Positions 9,478 to 17,598 of a DNA stretch of 64,000 bases are shown here, in pieces. The first letter of the stretch is position 1. Every line of letters starts with the position of its first letter. Origin of the DNA: Burkholderia aenigmatica (GTDB lineage: Bacteria > Pseudomonadota > Gammaproteobacteria > Burkholderiales > Burkholderiaceae); NCBI RefSeq assembly GCF_902499175.1, contig NZ_CABVQC010000014.1, positions 1 through 64,000 on the forward strand, read 5' to 3'. Both the position numbers and the translations under genes were made by a program. Under the pieces are notes generated by a model. That model was not told where the DNA came from, did not search any database, and worked only from the letters and a program-made list of their open reading frames with translations.

Positions 9478-10221
9478 TCAGTCGCGCGCGTGTTCGGCCA
9501 GCAGCCTGGCCTTCGCATCGACGAGCAGCGCCGCATGCGTATCGCGATGCTGGCGGATCCGCTCGGTCGGCCCGACCACCGACAACCCGTACCAGTCGCC
9601 GTCGAGCGTCAGCGCGACCGCGATCGCCGACAGCTCGGGCGCGCTCTCGCCGAAGTTCTCGGCCCAGCCGAGTTCGCGAAACCCGGCGGTTTGCGCGACG
9701 AGCGTGGGCAGGTCTGCCACGGTCGAATCAGTGAAGCGCTCGAACGGCAACTGCGCGCCGAGCGCCTGCTGCGCGTCGCCGGCCAGTTCCGCGAAAATCG
9801 CCTTGCCGATCGAGTTCGCATGCAGCGGGCGCAGCTCGCCCGGCGCACGCGTATAGCGGATCGCCTGCTCCGATTCGACGACGTCGAGGTACGTGACCGA
9901 CACGCCCTGGATCTTGCCGAGCACGGCCGTCTCGCGGCTCGCGTCGCGCAGCGCGACCAGATGCGGATGGACGATGTCGACGACCGGATCCGTCGCGTCG
10001 ATCGCGGCGGCGATCGTCTGCAGGCGGCGCGTCGGGTAGTAGCCGCCGCGCTTGCGCACTTCGTACAGGTAGCCGCGGCTCACGAGCGTGCGCGCCATCG
10101 CGAGGCAGCTCGACGCCGGCACATTGAGCAGGCGCGCGAGTTCGGTGAGCGGCAGCGGCCGCCGTTCGGCGGCGAACAGCTCGAACAGGTCGAGCGTGCG
10201 GGCAACGAGTTTGACGTCCAT
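9478..10221 (-). CDS. IclR-family transcriptional regulator
   Basis: 247 residues with an N-terminal winged helix-turn-helix (LDLFELFAAERRPLPLTELA followed by LLNVPASSCLAMARTLVSRG) and a C-terminal IclR effector domain containing RPLHANSIGKAIFAEL and the usual GWAEN...ISAIAV-like stretch (here ELSAIAVALTL). It is the last gene of a four-gene leftward set with an acyl-CoA dehydrogenase, a CitMHS transporter and a family III CoA-transferase. It therefore most likely controls that catabolic operon in response to the substrate or its CoA ester. Candidate operator sequences lie upstream of the first gene, around 14256-14304. Confidence 0.9.
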   Translation of the reverse strand: MDVKLVARTLDLFELFAAERRPLPLTELARLLNVPASSCLAMARTLVSRGYLYEVRKRGGYYPTRRLQTIAAAIDATDPVVDIVHPHLVALRDASRETAVLGKIQGVSVTYLDVVESEQAIRYTRAPGELRPLHANSIGKAIFAELAGDAQQALGAQLPFERFTDSTVADLPTLVAQTAGFRELGWAENFGESAPELSAIAVALTLDGDWYGLSVVGPTERIRQHRDTHAALLVDAKARLLAEHARD

Positions 10222-10281
10222 GACGAGCGCTTGATTCGGAACGGGAAACCGCGCACCGGGCCGGCCGCCGGGTCGGACCGG

Positions 10282-11448
10282 TCAGTACGACTTCGGCAGC
10301 CCGAGCACCTTCTCCGCGATGTAGCACAGGATCAGTTGCGGGCTCACGGGCGCGAGCCTCGGAATCATACACTCGCGCAGGTAGCGCTCGACATGGTATT
10401 CCTTCGCGTAGCCCATCCCGCCGTGCGTCGCGACCGCCGTCTGACATGCGTGGAACGCGGCTTCCGCGCCGAGGTATTTCGCGGCGTTCGCTTCCGCGCC
10501 GCACGACTGCCCCGCGTCGTAGCGCGTCGCGGCCTTCATCACCATCAGCCACGAGGCCTCGAGCTGCATCCACGCCAGCGCGAGCGGATGCTGGATCGAC
10601 TGGTTCTGCCCGATCGGCCGGCCGAACACAACGCGCTCGCACGCGTACTGCGTCGCGCGGCGCAGCGCGGCCTGCCCGATCCCGATCGCCTCCGCGGCGA
10701 TCAGGATCCGCTCGGGATTCAGCCCGTGCAGCAAATAGCGGAAGCCGTCGCCTTCGTGGCCGATCAGGTCGCCTTCCGGCACGCGCAGGTTGTCGATGAA
10801 CAGCATGTTCGAATCGACCGCCTTGCGGCCCATCTTCTCGATCTCGCGCACCTCGACGCGCGACCGGTCGAGATCCGTATAGAACAGGCTCAGCCCGTCG
10901 GTCGGCTTCGCGACCTGGTCGAGCGGCGTCGTGCGCGCGATGATCAGCATCTTGTTCGCGACCTGCGCGGTCGAGATCCAGATCTTGCGCCCGCTCAGCA
11001 CGTAGTGGTCACCGTCGCGGCGTGCCTGCGTGGTCAGGTGCGTGGTGTCGAGCCCCGCGTCGGGTTCCGTCACCGCGAAGCACGCCTTGTCGCGCCCGGC
11101 GATCAGCGGCGGCAGGAAGCGCGCCTTCTGCGCGTCGTTGCCGAATACCTGCACCGGATTCAGCCCGAAGATGTTCATGTGGACGGCCGACGCACCGGAC
11201 AGGCCGGCACCCGATGCGCTGATCGTGCGCATCATCAGCGCGGCCTCGGTCATCCCGAGCCCGGCGCCGCCGTAAGCCGGATCCATCGCGATGCCGAGCC
11301 AGCCGGCCTCGGCGAGCGCCGCGTGGAAATCGGCCGGAAACCCGCCCGCGCGATCGCGTTCGAGCCAGTAGTCGTCGCCGAAGCGCGCGCAGATTTTCTC
11401 GATCGCGCTTTCGATCGCGCGCTGGTCATCGGTCAGGTCAAACTGCAT
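10282..11448 (-). CDS. Acyl-CoA dehydrogenase
   Basis: 388-residue flavoprotein of normal family length. It shows CFAVTEPDAGLDT (FAD/substrate motif, about 123-135), WISTAQVANKML, and THGGMGYAKEYHVERYLREC near the C-terminus. The position of the MCAD-type catalytic glutamate (usually YEGT) is replaced by LAPVSP around residues 365-370. Instead, NPERILIA puts a glutamate at residue 246, the site used as base by isovaleryl- and long-chain acyl-CoA dehydrogenases. It likely oxidises a short or branched acyl-CoA produced by the neighbouring CoA-transferase. It lies between the transporter and the IclR gene on the same strand. Confidence 0.9.
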   Translation of the reverse strand: MQFDLTDDQRAIESAIEKICARFGDDYWLERDRAGGFPADFHAALAEAGWLGIAMDPAYGGAGLGMTEAALMMRTISASGAGLSGASAVHMNIFGLNPVQVFGNDAQKARFLPPLIAGRDKACFAVTEPDAGLDTTHLTTQARRDGDHYVLSGRKIWISTAQVANKMLIIARTTPLDQVAKPTDGLSLFYTDLDRSRVEVREIEKMGRKAVDSNMLFIDNLRVPEGDLIGHEGDGFRYLLHGLNPERILIAAEAIGIGQAALRRATQYACERVVFGRPIGQNQSIQHPLALAWMQLEASWLMVMKAATRYDAGQSCGAEANAAKYLGAEAAFHACQTAVATHGGMGYAKEYHVERYLRECMIPRLAPVSPQLILCYIAEKVLGLPKSY

Positions 11449-11578
11449 GGAATGCTCTCCCGGAAAAAGCGGAGCGGCCGCGCCGCTCTCAAGGAAACGC
11501 CAGGCGGCGCCAGGGTTTCCGCGCCGACCGACGTCCCCTCGCGGGGCGCGCCGGCACGAAGCGGCAGGCCTGGGCCGC

Positions 11579-12880
11579 TCACAACGGAAATACCCCGACG
11601 ATCACGGCGGCGAACACCATCAGCACCGTGGCGGCAAACAGGAACGGAATCGTGAATTTCTGGTGCTCGGCGAGCTCGACACCGGTCAGGCCGACGATCA
11701 GGAACGTCGCGGGCGTGAGCGGGCTCACCGGGAAACCCGTCGTCATCTGGCCGAGCAGCGCGGCCTGTGCCATCTGGATCGGCGGCACACCCAGCAGCTT
11801 CGCGCTTTCCGCGAGCACCGGCAGCACGCCGAAGTAGAACGAATCGGGGTCGAACAGCAGGCTGAGCGGCATCGACAGCAGCCCGAGCACGAACGGCATG
11901 TGGCGCGCGTGCTCGACCGGCACGTGCGCGACGACCACGTCCGCCATCGCCTTCAGCATCCCGGTGCCGGACATGATGCCGGTGAACGCGCCGGCCGCGA
12001 GCAGCACGCTCGCCATCATCAGCGCGGCCTTGGCATGCGCGTCGATCCGCTCGCGCTGGGCCTGCACGTCCGGGTAATTGATCACGAGCGCGGCGACCGT
12101 GCCGAGCATGAACATCACCATCGGGTCGACGATGCCGGACACGAGCGTGACGAGCACGACGAGCGTCAGCACGAGATTGATCCGGAAGCGTTCCGGCCGG
12201 CGCAATGCGCGCTCGGCATCGGTCAGTGCGCGCGGCGCGATCGCGAGCGACGCCGCACCGGCACGATCGAGCCCGAGCCGCTTCGCCTCGCGCACGCCGA
12301 GCACGTATGCGGTGCCGAACACGAACACGAGCCCGACGATCTGCACCGGAATCATCGGCATGAAGATCGCGGAACCGGGAATATGCAGCGCCGCCGACGC
12401 GCGCAGCATCGGCCCGACCCACGGCAGGAAATTGACGCCGGCCGCCATCGATGCGACGCACGCGAGGATGCGGCGATCCATCCCGAGCCGCGTATAGAGC
12501 GGCATCATCGCGGGCAGCGTGACGAGAAACGTGACGGCGCCCGAACCGTCGAGATGAATCAGCAGCGCGAGCAGCGCCGAGCCCATCACGATCCGCGGCG
12601 GATGGCAGCCGATCACGCGCAGCACGCCCGCGATGATCGGGTCGAGCATGCCGGCGTCCGTGAGGATTCCGAAAAAAAGAATCGCAAAAACGAACATCCC
12701 GGCGATCGGGCCGATGTTCTGGACGCCGTGCACGATGAACTTGCCGGTCGCAAGCCCGAAACCGGCTGCGAGCGACGCGGCCACCGGCACGACGATCAGC
12801 GCAACGAGCGGCGACAGCCGCTTCGTGATGATCAGGCCGAACAGCGCGACGATGGCGATCGCGCCGATCCATGCAAGCAT
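11579..12880 (-). CDS. CitMHS-family divalent-metal citrate/tricarboxylate transporter
   Basis: 433 residues with many hydrophobic helices and the family signature HLDGSGAVTFLVTLPAMMPL around residues 110-130, followed by RLGMDRR. CitMHS proteins import citrate or related carboxylates as a metal complex in symport with protons. A stretch of DPDSFYFGVLPVL is also typical of this family. Its location between a CoA-transferase and an acyl-CoA dehydrogenase suggests uptake of a di- or tricarboxylate that is then activated to a CoA ester. The actual substrate is not determined by the sequence. Confidence 0.88.
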   Translation of the reverse strand: MLAWIGAIAIVALFGLIITKRLSPLVALIVVPVAASLAAGFGLATGKFIVHGVQNIGPIAGMFVFAILFFGILTDAGMLDPIIAGVLRVIGCHPPRIVMGSALLALLIHLDGSGAVTFLVTLPAMMPLYTRLGMDRRILACVASMAAGVNFLPWVGPMLRASAALHIPGSAIFMPMIPVQIVGLVFVFGTAYVLGVREAKRLGLDRAGAASLAIAPRALTDAERALRRPERFRINLVLTLVVLVTLVSGIVDPMVMFMLGTVAALVINYPDVQAQRERIDAHAKAALMMASVLLAAGAFTGIMSGTGMLKAMADVVVAHVPVEHARHMPFVLGLLSMPLSLLFDPDSFYFGVLPVLAESAKLLGVPPIQMAQAALLGQMTTGFPVSPLTPATFLIVGLTGVELAEHQKFTIPFLFAATVLMVFAAVIVGVFPL

Positions 12881-13004
12881 GATGCGTCTCCTCTTCAGCC
12901 GATGCGCCCGTGCGGGGCCCGGCGTGGGGTTCGAAGGGGCGTGCGGTACGCTTGGCCGTGCGGCGCCGTCGGGCGCGCGGCACGGCCGGCGGCCGCGATG
13001 CCGG

Positions 13005-14171
13005 TCAGTCCCGGTGTGTGTCGTGGTCGTGGTTGTCTGCGTCGGCGAACACCTGCGCCGCGTGCTCGTTCAGCGCAGGCGGCGGCCGCCGGTACGTGGC
13101 TGGCGTACGGCCGAGCTTGATCGGCGACGCGATGCCGCGATGCCGGCCCAGTTCGACTTTCATCTCCCGATGCGCGACATGCGGATGGTCGAGCGCGGCA
13201 TCGAGCCCGAGCACCGGCGCGCACGGCACGCCGCGGCGCATCAGCTGCTCGGCGAGTGCCGCGCCGTCGTGTCCGGCCAGCGCCGTCTCGAGCAGCGTGC
13301 GCAGCGCGGCGCGATTCGCGCTGCGCGCGCGGTTGTCCGCGAAGCGCGGATCGTCGAGCCAGTCGCGCGTGCCAAGCACGGCGCACAGCCCCGCGAACTG
13401 CCCGTTGTTGCCCACCGCCAGAAAGATGTCGACGCTCGCCGTCGGAAAGCTGTCGTACGGCGTGATGTTCGGATGCGCGTTGCCAGTGCGCACGGGGGCA
13501 TTCCCCGAATGGAAGAAGTTCGGCGTATGCGGATGCAGGATCGACAGCGCGCAGTCGAACAGCGTCGATTCGACGAACTGGCCGCAGCCGCTCGCGTCGC
13601 GCTCGCGCAGCGCCATCAGCACGCCGAGCGCCGCATTCAGCCCGGTGACGAGATCGACGATCGGCACGCCGACCCGCAGCGGCGCGCCGCCGGCTTCGCC
13701 ATTGACGCTCATCAGCCCCGCGAGCGCCTGCACGGCCGCGTCGTAGCCGGGCAGCCCGCCGAGCGGGCCGTCCGCGCCGAAGCCCGATACCCGGCAATGG
13801 ACGAGGCGCGGAAAGCGCGCGTGCAGCGCGTCGAAGCCGAGCCCCCAGCGCTCCATCGTGCCGATCTTGAAGTTCTCGACGATGGCGTCCGCATGTTCGA
13901 GCAGGCCGAGCAGCCGCTCGCGGTCGGCGGCCTGCGTCAGGTCGAGCGCAATGCCGAGCTTGTTGCGGTTCACGCCGAGGAAGTACGACGCGGTATCGCC
14001 GTCGAACGGCGGGCCCCACGTGCGCGTTTCGTCGCCGGACGGCGGTTCGACCTTGATCACCTCCGCGCCGTGGTCGGCCAGGATCTGCGTCGCATACGGG
14101 CCGCCCAGCACCCGCGACAGATCGATGATGCGCAATCCCGCCAGCGCGCCCTGCTGCTCGTGTTCCGCCAT
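13005..14171 (-). CDS. CaiB/BaiF (family III) CoA-transferase
   Basis: 388 residues beginning with GLRIIDLSRVLGGPYATQIL and EVIKVEPPSGDETRTWGPPF, the N-terminal hallmark of family III CoA-transferases. GYDAAVQALAGLMSVNGEAG and PNITPYDSFPTASVDIFLAV follow. The conserved catalytic aspartate is expected in the VGVPIVDLVTGLNAALG region. It transfers CoA from a donor such as succinyl-CoA to a free carboxylic acid. As the first gene of the leftward operon it would activate the acid imported by the CitMHS transporter. Donor and acceptor are not predictable from sequence alone. Confidence 0.92.
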   Translation of the reverse strand: MAEHEQQGALAGLRIIDLSRVLGGPYATQILADHGAEVIKVEPPSGDETRTWGPPFDGDTASYFLGVNRNKLGIALDLTQAADRERLLGLLEHADAIVENFKIGTMERWGLGFDALHARFPRLVHCRVSGFGADGPLGGLPGYDAAVQALAGLMSVNGEAGGAPLRVGVPIVDLVTGLNAALGVLMALRERDASGCGQFVESTLFDCALSILHPHTPNFFHSGNAPVRTGNAHPNITPYDSFPTASVDIFLAVGNNGQFAGLCAVLGTRDWLDDPRFADNRARSANRAALRTLLETALAGHDGAALAEQLMRRGVPCAPVLGLDAALDHPHVAHREMKVELGRHRGIASPIKLGRTPATYRRPPPALNEHAAQVFADADNHDHDTHRD

Positions 14172-14255
14172 GCGTCCCGCTCCTGGTTCCGGTTGATCGG
14201 ACTGCCGGCTCCGGCGGCCCGGCGCCTGCGGCGCGACCTTCCGGATTGGGCAAAT

Positions 14256-14304
14256 AATTCTTGTGTGTGAATTTATGTTCCCACTCAGGAATTATGTTGT
14301 CAAC
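14256..14304 (-). promoter_or_regulatory. Candidate promoter/operator of the CoA-transferase operon
   Basis: This AT-rich patch in GC-rich surroundings contains the palindrome AATTC-N8-GAATT (14256-14273), near-direct repeats GAATTTATGTT and GAATTATGTT, and on the minus strand a perfect TTGACA (14303 to 14298). No -10 with ideal spacing is clear; CATAAA at 14277-14272 would need a 20-nt spacer. It is a reasonable IclR-family operator region, but this is inference. Confidence 0.35.
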
Positions 14305-14447
14305 CCCGGCGGCACCCTGAGTCCGGGCGGATGACGCCGCCGCGCGCAAGTGGGGGCGACCCCGAACACGGGCCGGTTGCGGTAGCGCCCCGCCTTTCGC
14401 TAAGCTGGCGGAAAACCTTCATCTCGAAAAAATAAGGCGGATTATTC

Positions 14448-14693
14448 ATGAAACGGATGCTGCTGGCGGCCTTCATGCTGGCGTCGACGCTGGGCGTCGG
14501 ACATGCGCAAACCCAGACGTTCCATTTCGGCGAAGGACAGACCGGGATGCCGGGCGCAGCGCCGACCGCACGGCCCGCGCCCGCGCGCCGGCACGTCACG
14601 CCGCCGCCGTCCCACCATCGGCGTGCCGTTCACAAGCGCCGCCATCCGAGCCACGTGAAGCCGACGCGCAACGGGATCTATACGCACGCGTGA
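14448..14693 (+). CDS. Small secreted basic protein, function unknown
   Basis: 81 residues from an ATG preceded by AAGGCGG. The N-terminus MKRMLLAAFMLASTLGVGHA is a clear Sec signal peptide with cleavage after the final Ala (HA|QTQ). The mature part is short and rich in Pro, Arg and His, with clusters such as HHRRAVHKRRHPSH, and has no recognisable domain. It is probably periplasmic and could bind metal or polyanions through its His/Arg clusters, but that is speculation. It stands alone between two divergent or unrelated genes. Confidence 0.6.
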   Translation: MKRMLLAAFMLASTLGVGHAQTQTFHFGEGQTGMPGAAPTARPAPARRHVTPPPSHHRRAVHKRRHPSHVKPTRNGIYTHA

Positions 14694-14843
14694 TGCGTCA
14701 GCGGTCCTGCAACGCCGTGCACGGAACTGTCACGAACCGCCGGTAGCATCGTTGCGGCTGCCTGTACGCCGTCGCGGCCGGCTGCCGAATGACGCGCCGC
14801 CGACGCGCATTTTCTCCACGATTCAGCACCTGTTTTGCCGAAC

Positions 14844-15266
14844 ATGAGTACCGGGCCGGACACACTCGCCGTCATCAAGGAACGCGCCACGATCGTGTGC
14901 CGTCAGCGCAGCAGCGTGCTGCTGGTCTCCCGCACCGCGTCGCGCTGGTCGCTGCCGGGCGGCACGATCCGGCGTGGCGAGACGCCGCTCGATGCGGCAC
15001 TGCGGGAGCTCGCCGAGGAAACGCGGCTGGAGGGGCTCGCGCTCGATTACGCGGTGCAGTTCGGCGGGCTGACGAAGCTCCATCACGTGTTCGTGGCCGA
15101 CGTGCCGGCGCACCTGACGCCGCGCGCGAGCAATGAGATCGCCCGCTGCAAGTGGTTCACCGTCGACCGCCTCGACACGCTGCGTGCAAGCGTGCCGACG
15201 CGCAAGATCATCGAGTTGCTGCGGCTCGACGGTTTTTCGGCGATCGCGAACGGCCGGCTGCGCTGA
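14844..15266 (+). CDS. Nudix hydrolase
   Basis: 140 residues starting at MSTGPDTLAVIKERATIV. It has a complete Nudix box, GGTIRRG followed by ETPLDAALRELAEET, with the REL-EE metal-binding glutamates. Such enzymes hydrolyse nucleoside diphosphates linked to another moiety. The substrate is unknown. The TTG at 14835 in frame is less likely than the ATG at 14844. It is convergent with the following phosphatase-like gene, 21 nt apart. Confidence 0.85.
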   Translation: MSTGPDTLAVIKERATIVCRQRSSVLLVSRTASRWSLPGGTIRRGETPLDAALRELAEETRLEGLALDYAVQFGGLTKLHHVFVADVPAHLTPRASNEIARCKWFTVDRLDTLRASVPTRKIIELLRLDGFSAIANGRLR

Positions 15267-15287
15267 CGTCCACCTCGCCCGTGCCGG

Positions 15288-15614
15288 TCACCCGTGCAGG
15301 AACGGGCCGGCCTTGCGCTCGAGCAACGTGACGAGTTCGGGCTGCATGTACACGTAACGGTCGGGAATGTCGAGGCACACGATCTTCTTGTGCCGTAGCT
15401 GCGCGCCGAATTGCGCCGCCAGCCTCGCCTTGTGCGCCCGCTCCATCACGAACACGACGTCGGCCCAGTCGAGCTGCTCGGCGGACACGCGCGTGTCCGC
15501 ATCGGGCGCGAGGCCCGCCGAGTCGGTGTCGACACCCGGCCACGCGGCGAATACCGCTTCGGCCGTCGGGCTGCGCAGCCGGTTGCGGCTGCAGATGAAA
15601 AGTGCCCGCGTCAT
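15288..15614 (-). CDS. Low-molecular-weight protein-tyrosine-phosphatase-like protein
   Basis: 108 residues, shorter than the usual 150 of the family. The N-terminus carries CSRNRLRSPT at residues 8-17, a variant of the CxxNxCRS phosphate-binding loop with the nucleophilic Cys8 and the Arg retained. A DIPDRY segment near the C-terminus could supply the general acid aspartate. Small proteins of this kind are common in proteobacteria and lie near arsenate reductases and phosphatases in family trees. The true substrate is unknown. It is 31 nt upstream of the DUF1993 stop on the same strand, so they may be unlinked. Confidence 0.75.
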   Translation of the reverse strand: MTRALFICSRNRLRSPTAEAVFAAWPGVDTDSAGLAPDADTRVSAEQLDWADVVFVMERAHKARLAAQFGAQLRHKKIVCLDIPDRYVYMQPELVTLLERKAGPFLHG

Positions 15615-15645
15615 GTCGTTTCGACGGTGCCCGGCGCCTGCCGGC

Positions 15646-16218
15646 TCACCCCTGCGGAATCGTGCCCGGCCGGACGTACGCGAGCATGTGCGGCACGTAG
15701 TCGGCCTTGCCGAGTTCGACGCCGTGGTGGCGCAGGATCGCGTACGCGGCGATCGCGTGGAAGTAGAACTGCGGCAGCGCCCAGTCGCGCGCGTACTGTT
15801 CGCCCGTCATGTCGAACGCGATCCCGTTCGGCATTTCGAGCGCGATCGGCAGCGAGGCACCGCCATCGAGCGCATCCGGCGCGAGTTCGTCGAGAAAGGC
15901 GAGCGTGCCGGCGATGATCGCCTGCGCGTCGGCCAGCGTGCCGGGCTGCGCATCGGCATTCCATCCCGCTTCGCGCAAGGCCAGCAGCGCAGCCGGCAAC
16001 GGTTCGCCACGCAGCCGGTGGACGGGCTCCATCGCCTGGAAGCACGAGAAGCGCACCTGTGCGGCAAGCGGATACATGTCGGGCGCCAGCTTCAGCGACA
16101 TCGCCGCGTCGGGCGCGTCGCCCGCGGCCTGCCGGTGTGCGACGGCCTTGTCGAGCCACGCGGTCTGCGCGCGCAGCATCTGGGTGAAGGTCGGAACGAG
16201 AAGTTGAGTCGGTGACAC
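15646..16218 (-). CDS. DUF1993 family protein
   Basis: 190 residues from a GTG at 16218 preceded by AGGAG eight bases upstream. The sequence starts MSPTQLLVPTFTQMLRAQTAWLD and includes FSCFQAMEPVHRLRGEPLP, LEMPNGIAFDMTG and WALPQFYFHAIAAYAILRHH, matching the DUF1993 group, a DinB-like helical bundle family. Function is unknown. The family is widespread in proteobacteria and fungi as a soluble protein. No neighbour gives a functional clue. Confidence 0.8.
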   Translation of the reverse strand: MSPTQLLVPTFTQMLRAQTAWLDKAVAHRQAAGDAPDAAMSLKLAPDMYPLAAQVRFSCFQAMEPVHRLRGEPLPAALLALREAGWNADAQPGTLADAQAIIAGTLAFLDELAPDALDGGASLPIALEMPNGIAFDMTGEQYARDWALPQFYFHAIAAYAILRHHGVELGKADYVPHMLAYVRPGTIPQG

Positions 16219-16397
16219 GCGTGCGCTCCTGTGTTGTGGTTTGCGCCACGATAGCAGTGTCGGCGCGAACCTGCATCCCGGCCTGCGCGATGAGCGCGAT
16301 TAAATGCGGATCCGGTGATGTGGCGCATGGTACGTGCAGGTGTTCGTCCACGCATCCACGCAGGATGATCGCCGTACGCGGCTGGCGCAACGCACCC

Positions 16398-16850
16398 TCA
16401 GGGCTTGCCGTGTCGCGCGAGGAACCGGTCGAGCTGCGAGGCGAACGCCTTGCCGTCGCGCGCGCTGAACGGCGCCGGCCCGCCCGTGTCGATGCCCGCG
16501 CTGCGCAACTGATCCATCATCGCGCGCGTCGACAGGCGTTCCTCGATGTTCTCGCGGCTGAACCAGTTGCCGCGCGGGTCGAGCGCATGCGCGCCCTTGT
16601 CGAGCACGGCGGCGGCCAGCGGGATGTCGGCGGTGATCACGAGATCCCCCGCTTCCACCAGCTCGACGATGCGCGCATCGGCCACGTCGAAGCCGGCCGG
16701 CACCTGCACAGCCTTGATGAACGGCGATGGCGGCGTGCGCAGAAACTGGTTCGCGACCAGCGTCACGCTGATTTCGGCACGACGCGCGGCGCGAAACAGC
16801 ATGTCCTTGATGACGGCCGGACACGCGTCGGCATCGACCAGTACTTGCAT
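16398..16850 (-). CDS. UPF0178 (YaiI/YqxD) family protein
   Basis: 150 residues from the ATG at 16850 (MQVLVDADACPAVIKDMLFR). The VDADACP start, the DLVITADIPLAAAVLDKGA stretch and NIEERL ... GPAPFSARDGKAFASQLDRF are typical of the UPF0178 family, which has a PIN-like fold. The longer in-frame reading from 16895 has no support. The biochemical role of the family is not established as far as I know. It is separated by about 60 nt from the VWA gene behind it on the same strand. Confidence 0.9.
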   Translation of the reverse strand: MQVLVDADACPAVIKDMLFRAARRAEISVTLVANQFLRTPPSPFIKAVQVPAGFDVADARIVELVEAGDLVITADIPLAAAVLDKGAHALDPRGNWFSRENIEERLSTRAMMDQLRSAGIDTGGPAPFSARDGKAFASQLDRFLARHGKP

Positions 16851-16908
16851 GGCGGGTGTTTCCAGAGAGCAGCAGAAGCGGCGATCATAACGCACCGCTG
16901 GCCGCCCA

Positions 16909-17517
16909 TCAGCCGGCGCGGCCCGTGTACAGCGCGTCGGCCGTCACCCACTGCGCGCCCCAGGCCGCGGCCAGCCGCGCGCCCTGCCCGATCCGCACGG
17001 CCGCATCGTCGAAGTCGACGAACACGACGTGATCGGCCGCCGCGGGTTTCGCGGGTATCTCGCGCGTGCGTCCGTCGGACAGCACCCACAGCCAGCGCTG
17101 CTTGCCGGGCTCGCGCCGCGCCGCGTGCGCGAGCAATTGCGCGGCGGCCGCGATGCCGTCCGCGAGCGGCGTGCCGCCGCCACCTTCGACGGGTTCGAGC
17201 CAGCGCGCATTCCACCAGCGCGGCACGGCCGGGCCGAAGCGGCGCGCGGCGCCATTGCCGCCGAAACAGATCAGCGCGGTTTCGACACGGTCGCGCGCGG
17301 CCTGGTCGAAATACGCGACGATCAGCCCCTTCGCCAGTGCGAGCCGCTCGTGCGACAGCATCGACGCCGAACAATCGAGCACGAAGCAATGCAGCGCGTC
17401 CGGCGTGCCGGCCCGTTTCCGGAAGCGCAGATGGCCGCGATGCAGCGGGCCGCCGCGTTTCGCGGCAAGCGTTGCCGGCCATGCAACGGTGGTGCCGGCA
17501 CGTGCCGTGCCCGGCAC
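16909..17517 (-). CDS. VWA-domain part of the cobaltochelatase ChlD-like subunit, probably expressed by -1 frameshift
   Basis: 202 residues from the GTG at 17517, but this start has no ribosome-binding site. The frame is open upstream all the way into the ATPase gene, with no other start codon between them. The domain shows a complete MIDAS metal site: DCSAS, GGGTPLADG and VLSDGRTR. It is the von Willebrand A domain normally found at the C-terminus of BchD/ChlD or CobT. A -1 shift at the A7 run at 17598-17592 would fuse it to the ATPase and give a protein of about 584 residues, close to ChlD length. It would then act with CobN to insert cobalt. Independent initiation at GTG remains possible. 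Confidence 0.75.
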   Translation of the reverse strand: MPGTARAGTTVAWPATLAAKRGGPLHRGHLRFRKRAGTPDALHCFVLDCSASMLSHERLALAKGLIVAYFDQAARDRVETALICFGGNGAARRFGPAVPRWWNARWLEPVEGGGGTPLADGIAAAAQLLAHAARREPGKQRWLWVLSDGRTREIPAKPAAADHVVFVDFDDAAVRIGQGARLAAAWGAQWVTADALYTGRAG

Positions 17518-17537
17518 GCGCGCGGCTGCGCCTGATT

Positions 17538-17598
17538 GCCATCGAGGACCGCGAACGGTGTTCGCAGCGGCGCCGGCTCGATGGCTCAGCGTTTTTTT
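17538..17598 (-). other. Predicted programmed -1 ribosomal frameshift element (slippery A7 plus stem-loop)
   Basis: On the minus strand the ATPase ends CTA AAA AAA CGC TGA, so the heptamer A AAA AAA (17598-17592) is in the X XXY YYZ phase. Six nt later a perfect 9-bp stem begins: GCCATCGAG (17585-17577) pairs with CTCGATGGC (17546-17538). It encloses a second hairpin, GCGAAC-ACC-GTTCGC (17565-17551). After a -1 slip the next codons are ACG CTG AGC, exactly the frame of the VWA domain. Slippery site, spacer and stem have textbook geometry. A similar scheme has been described for chlD-type cobalt chelatase genes; expression here is inferred. Confidence 0.75.
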
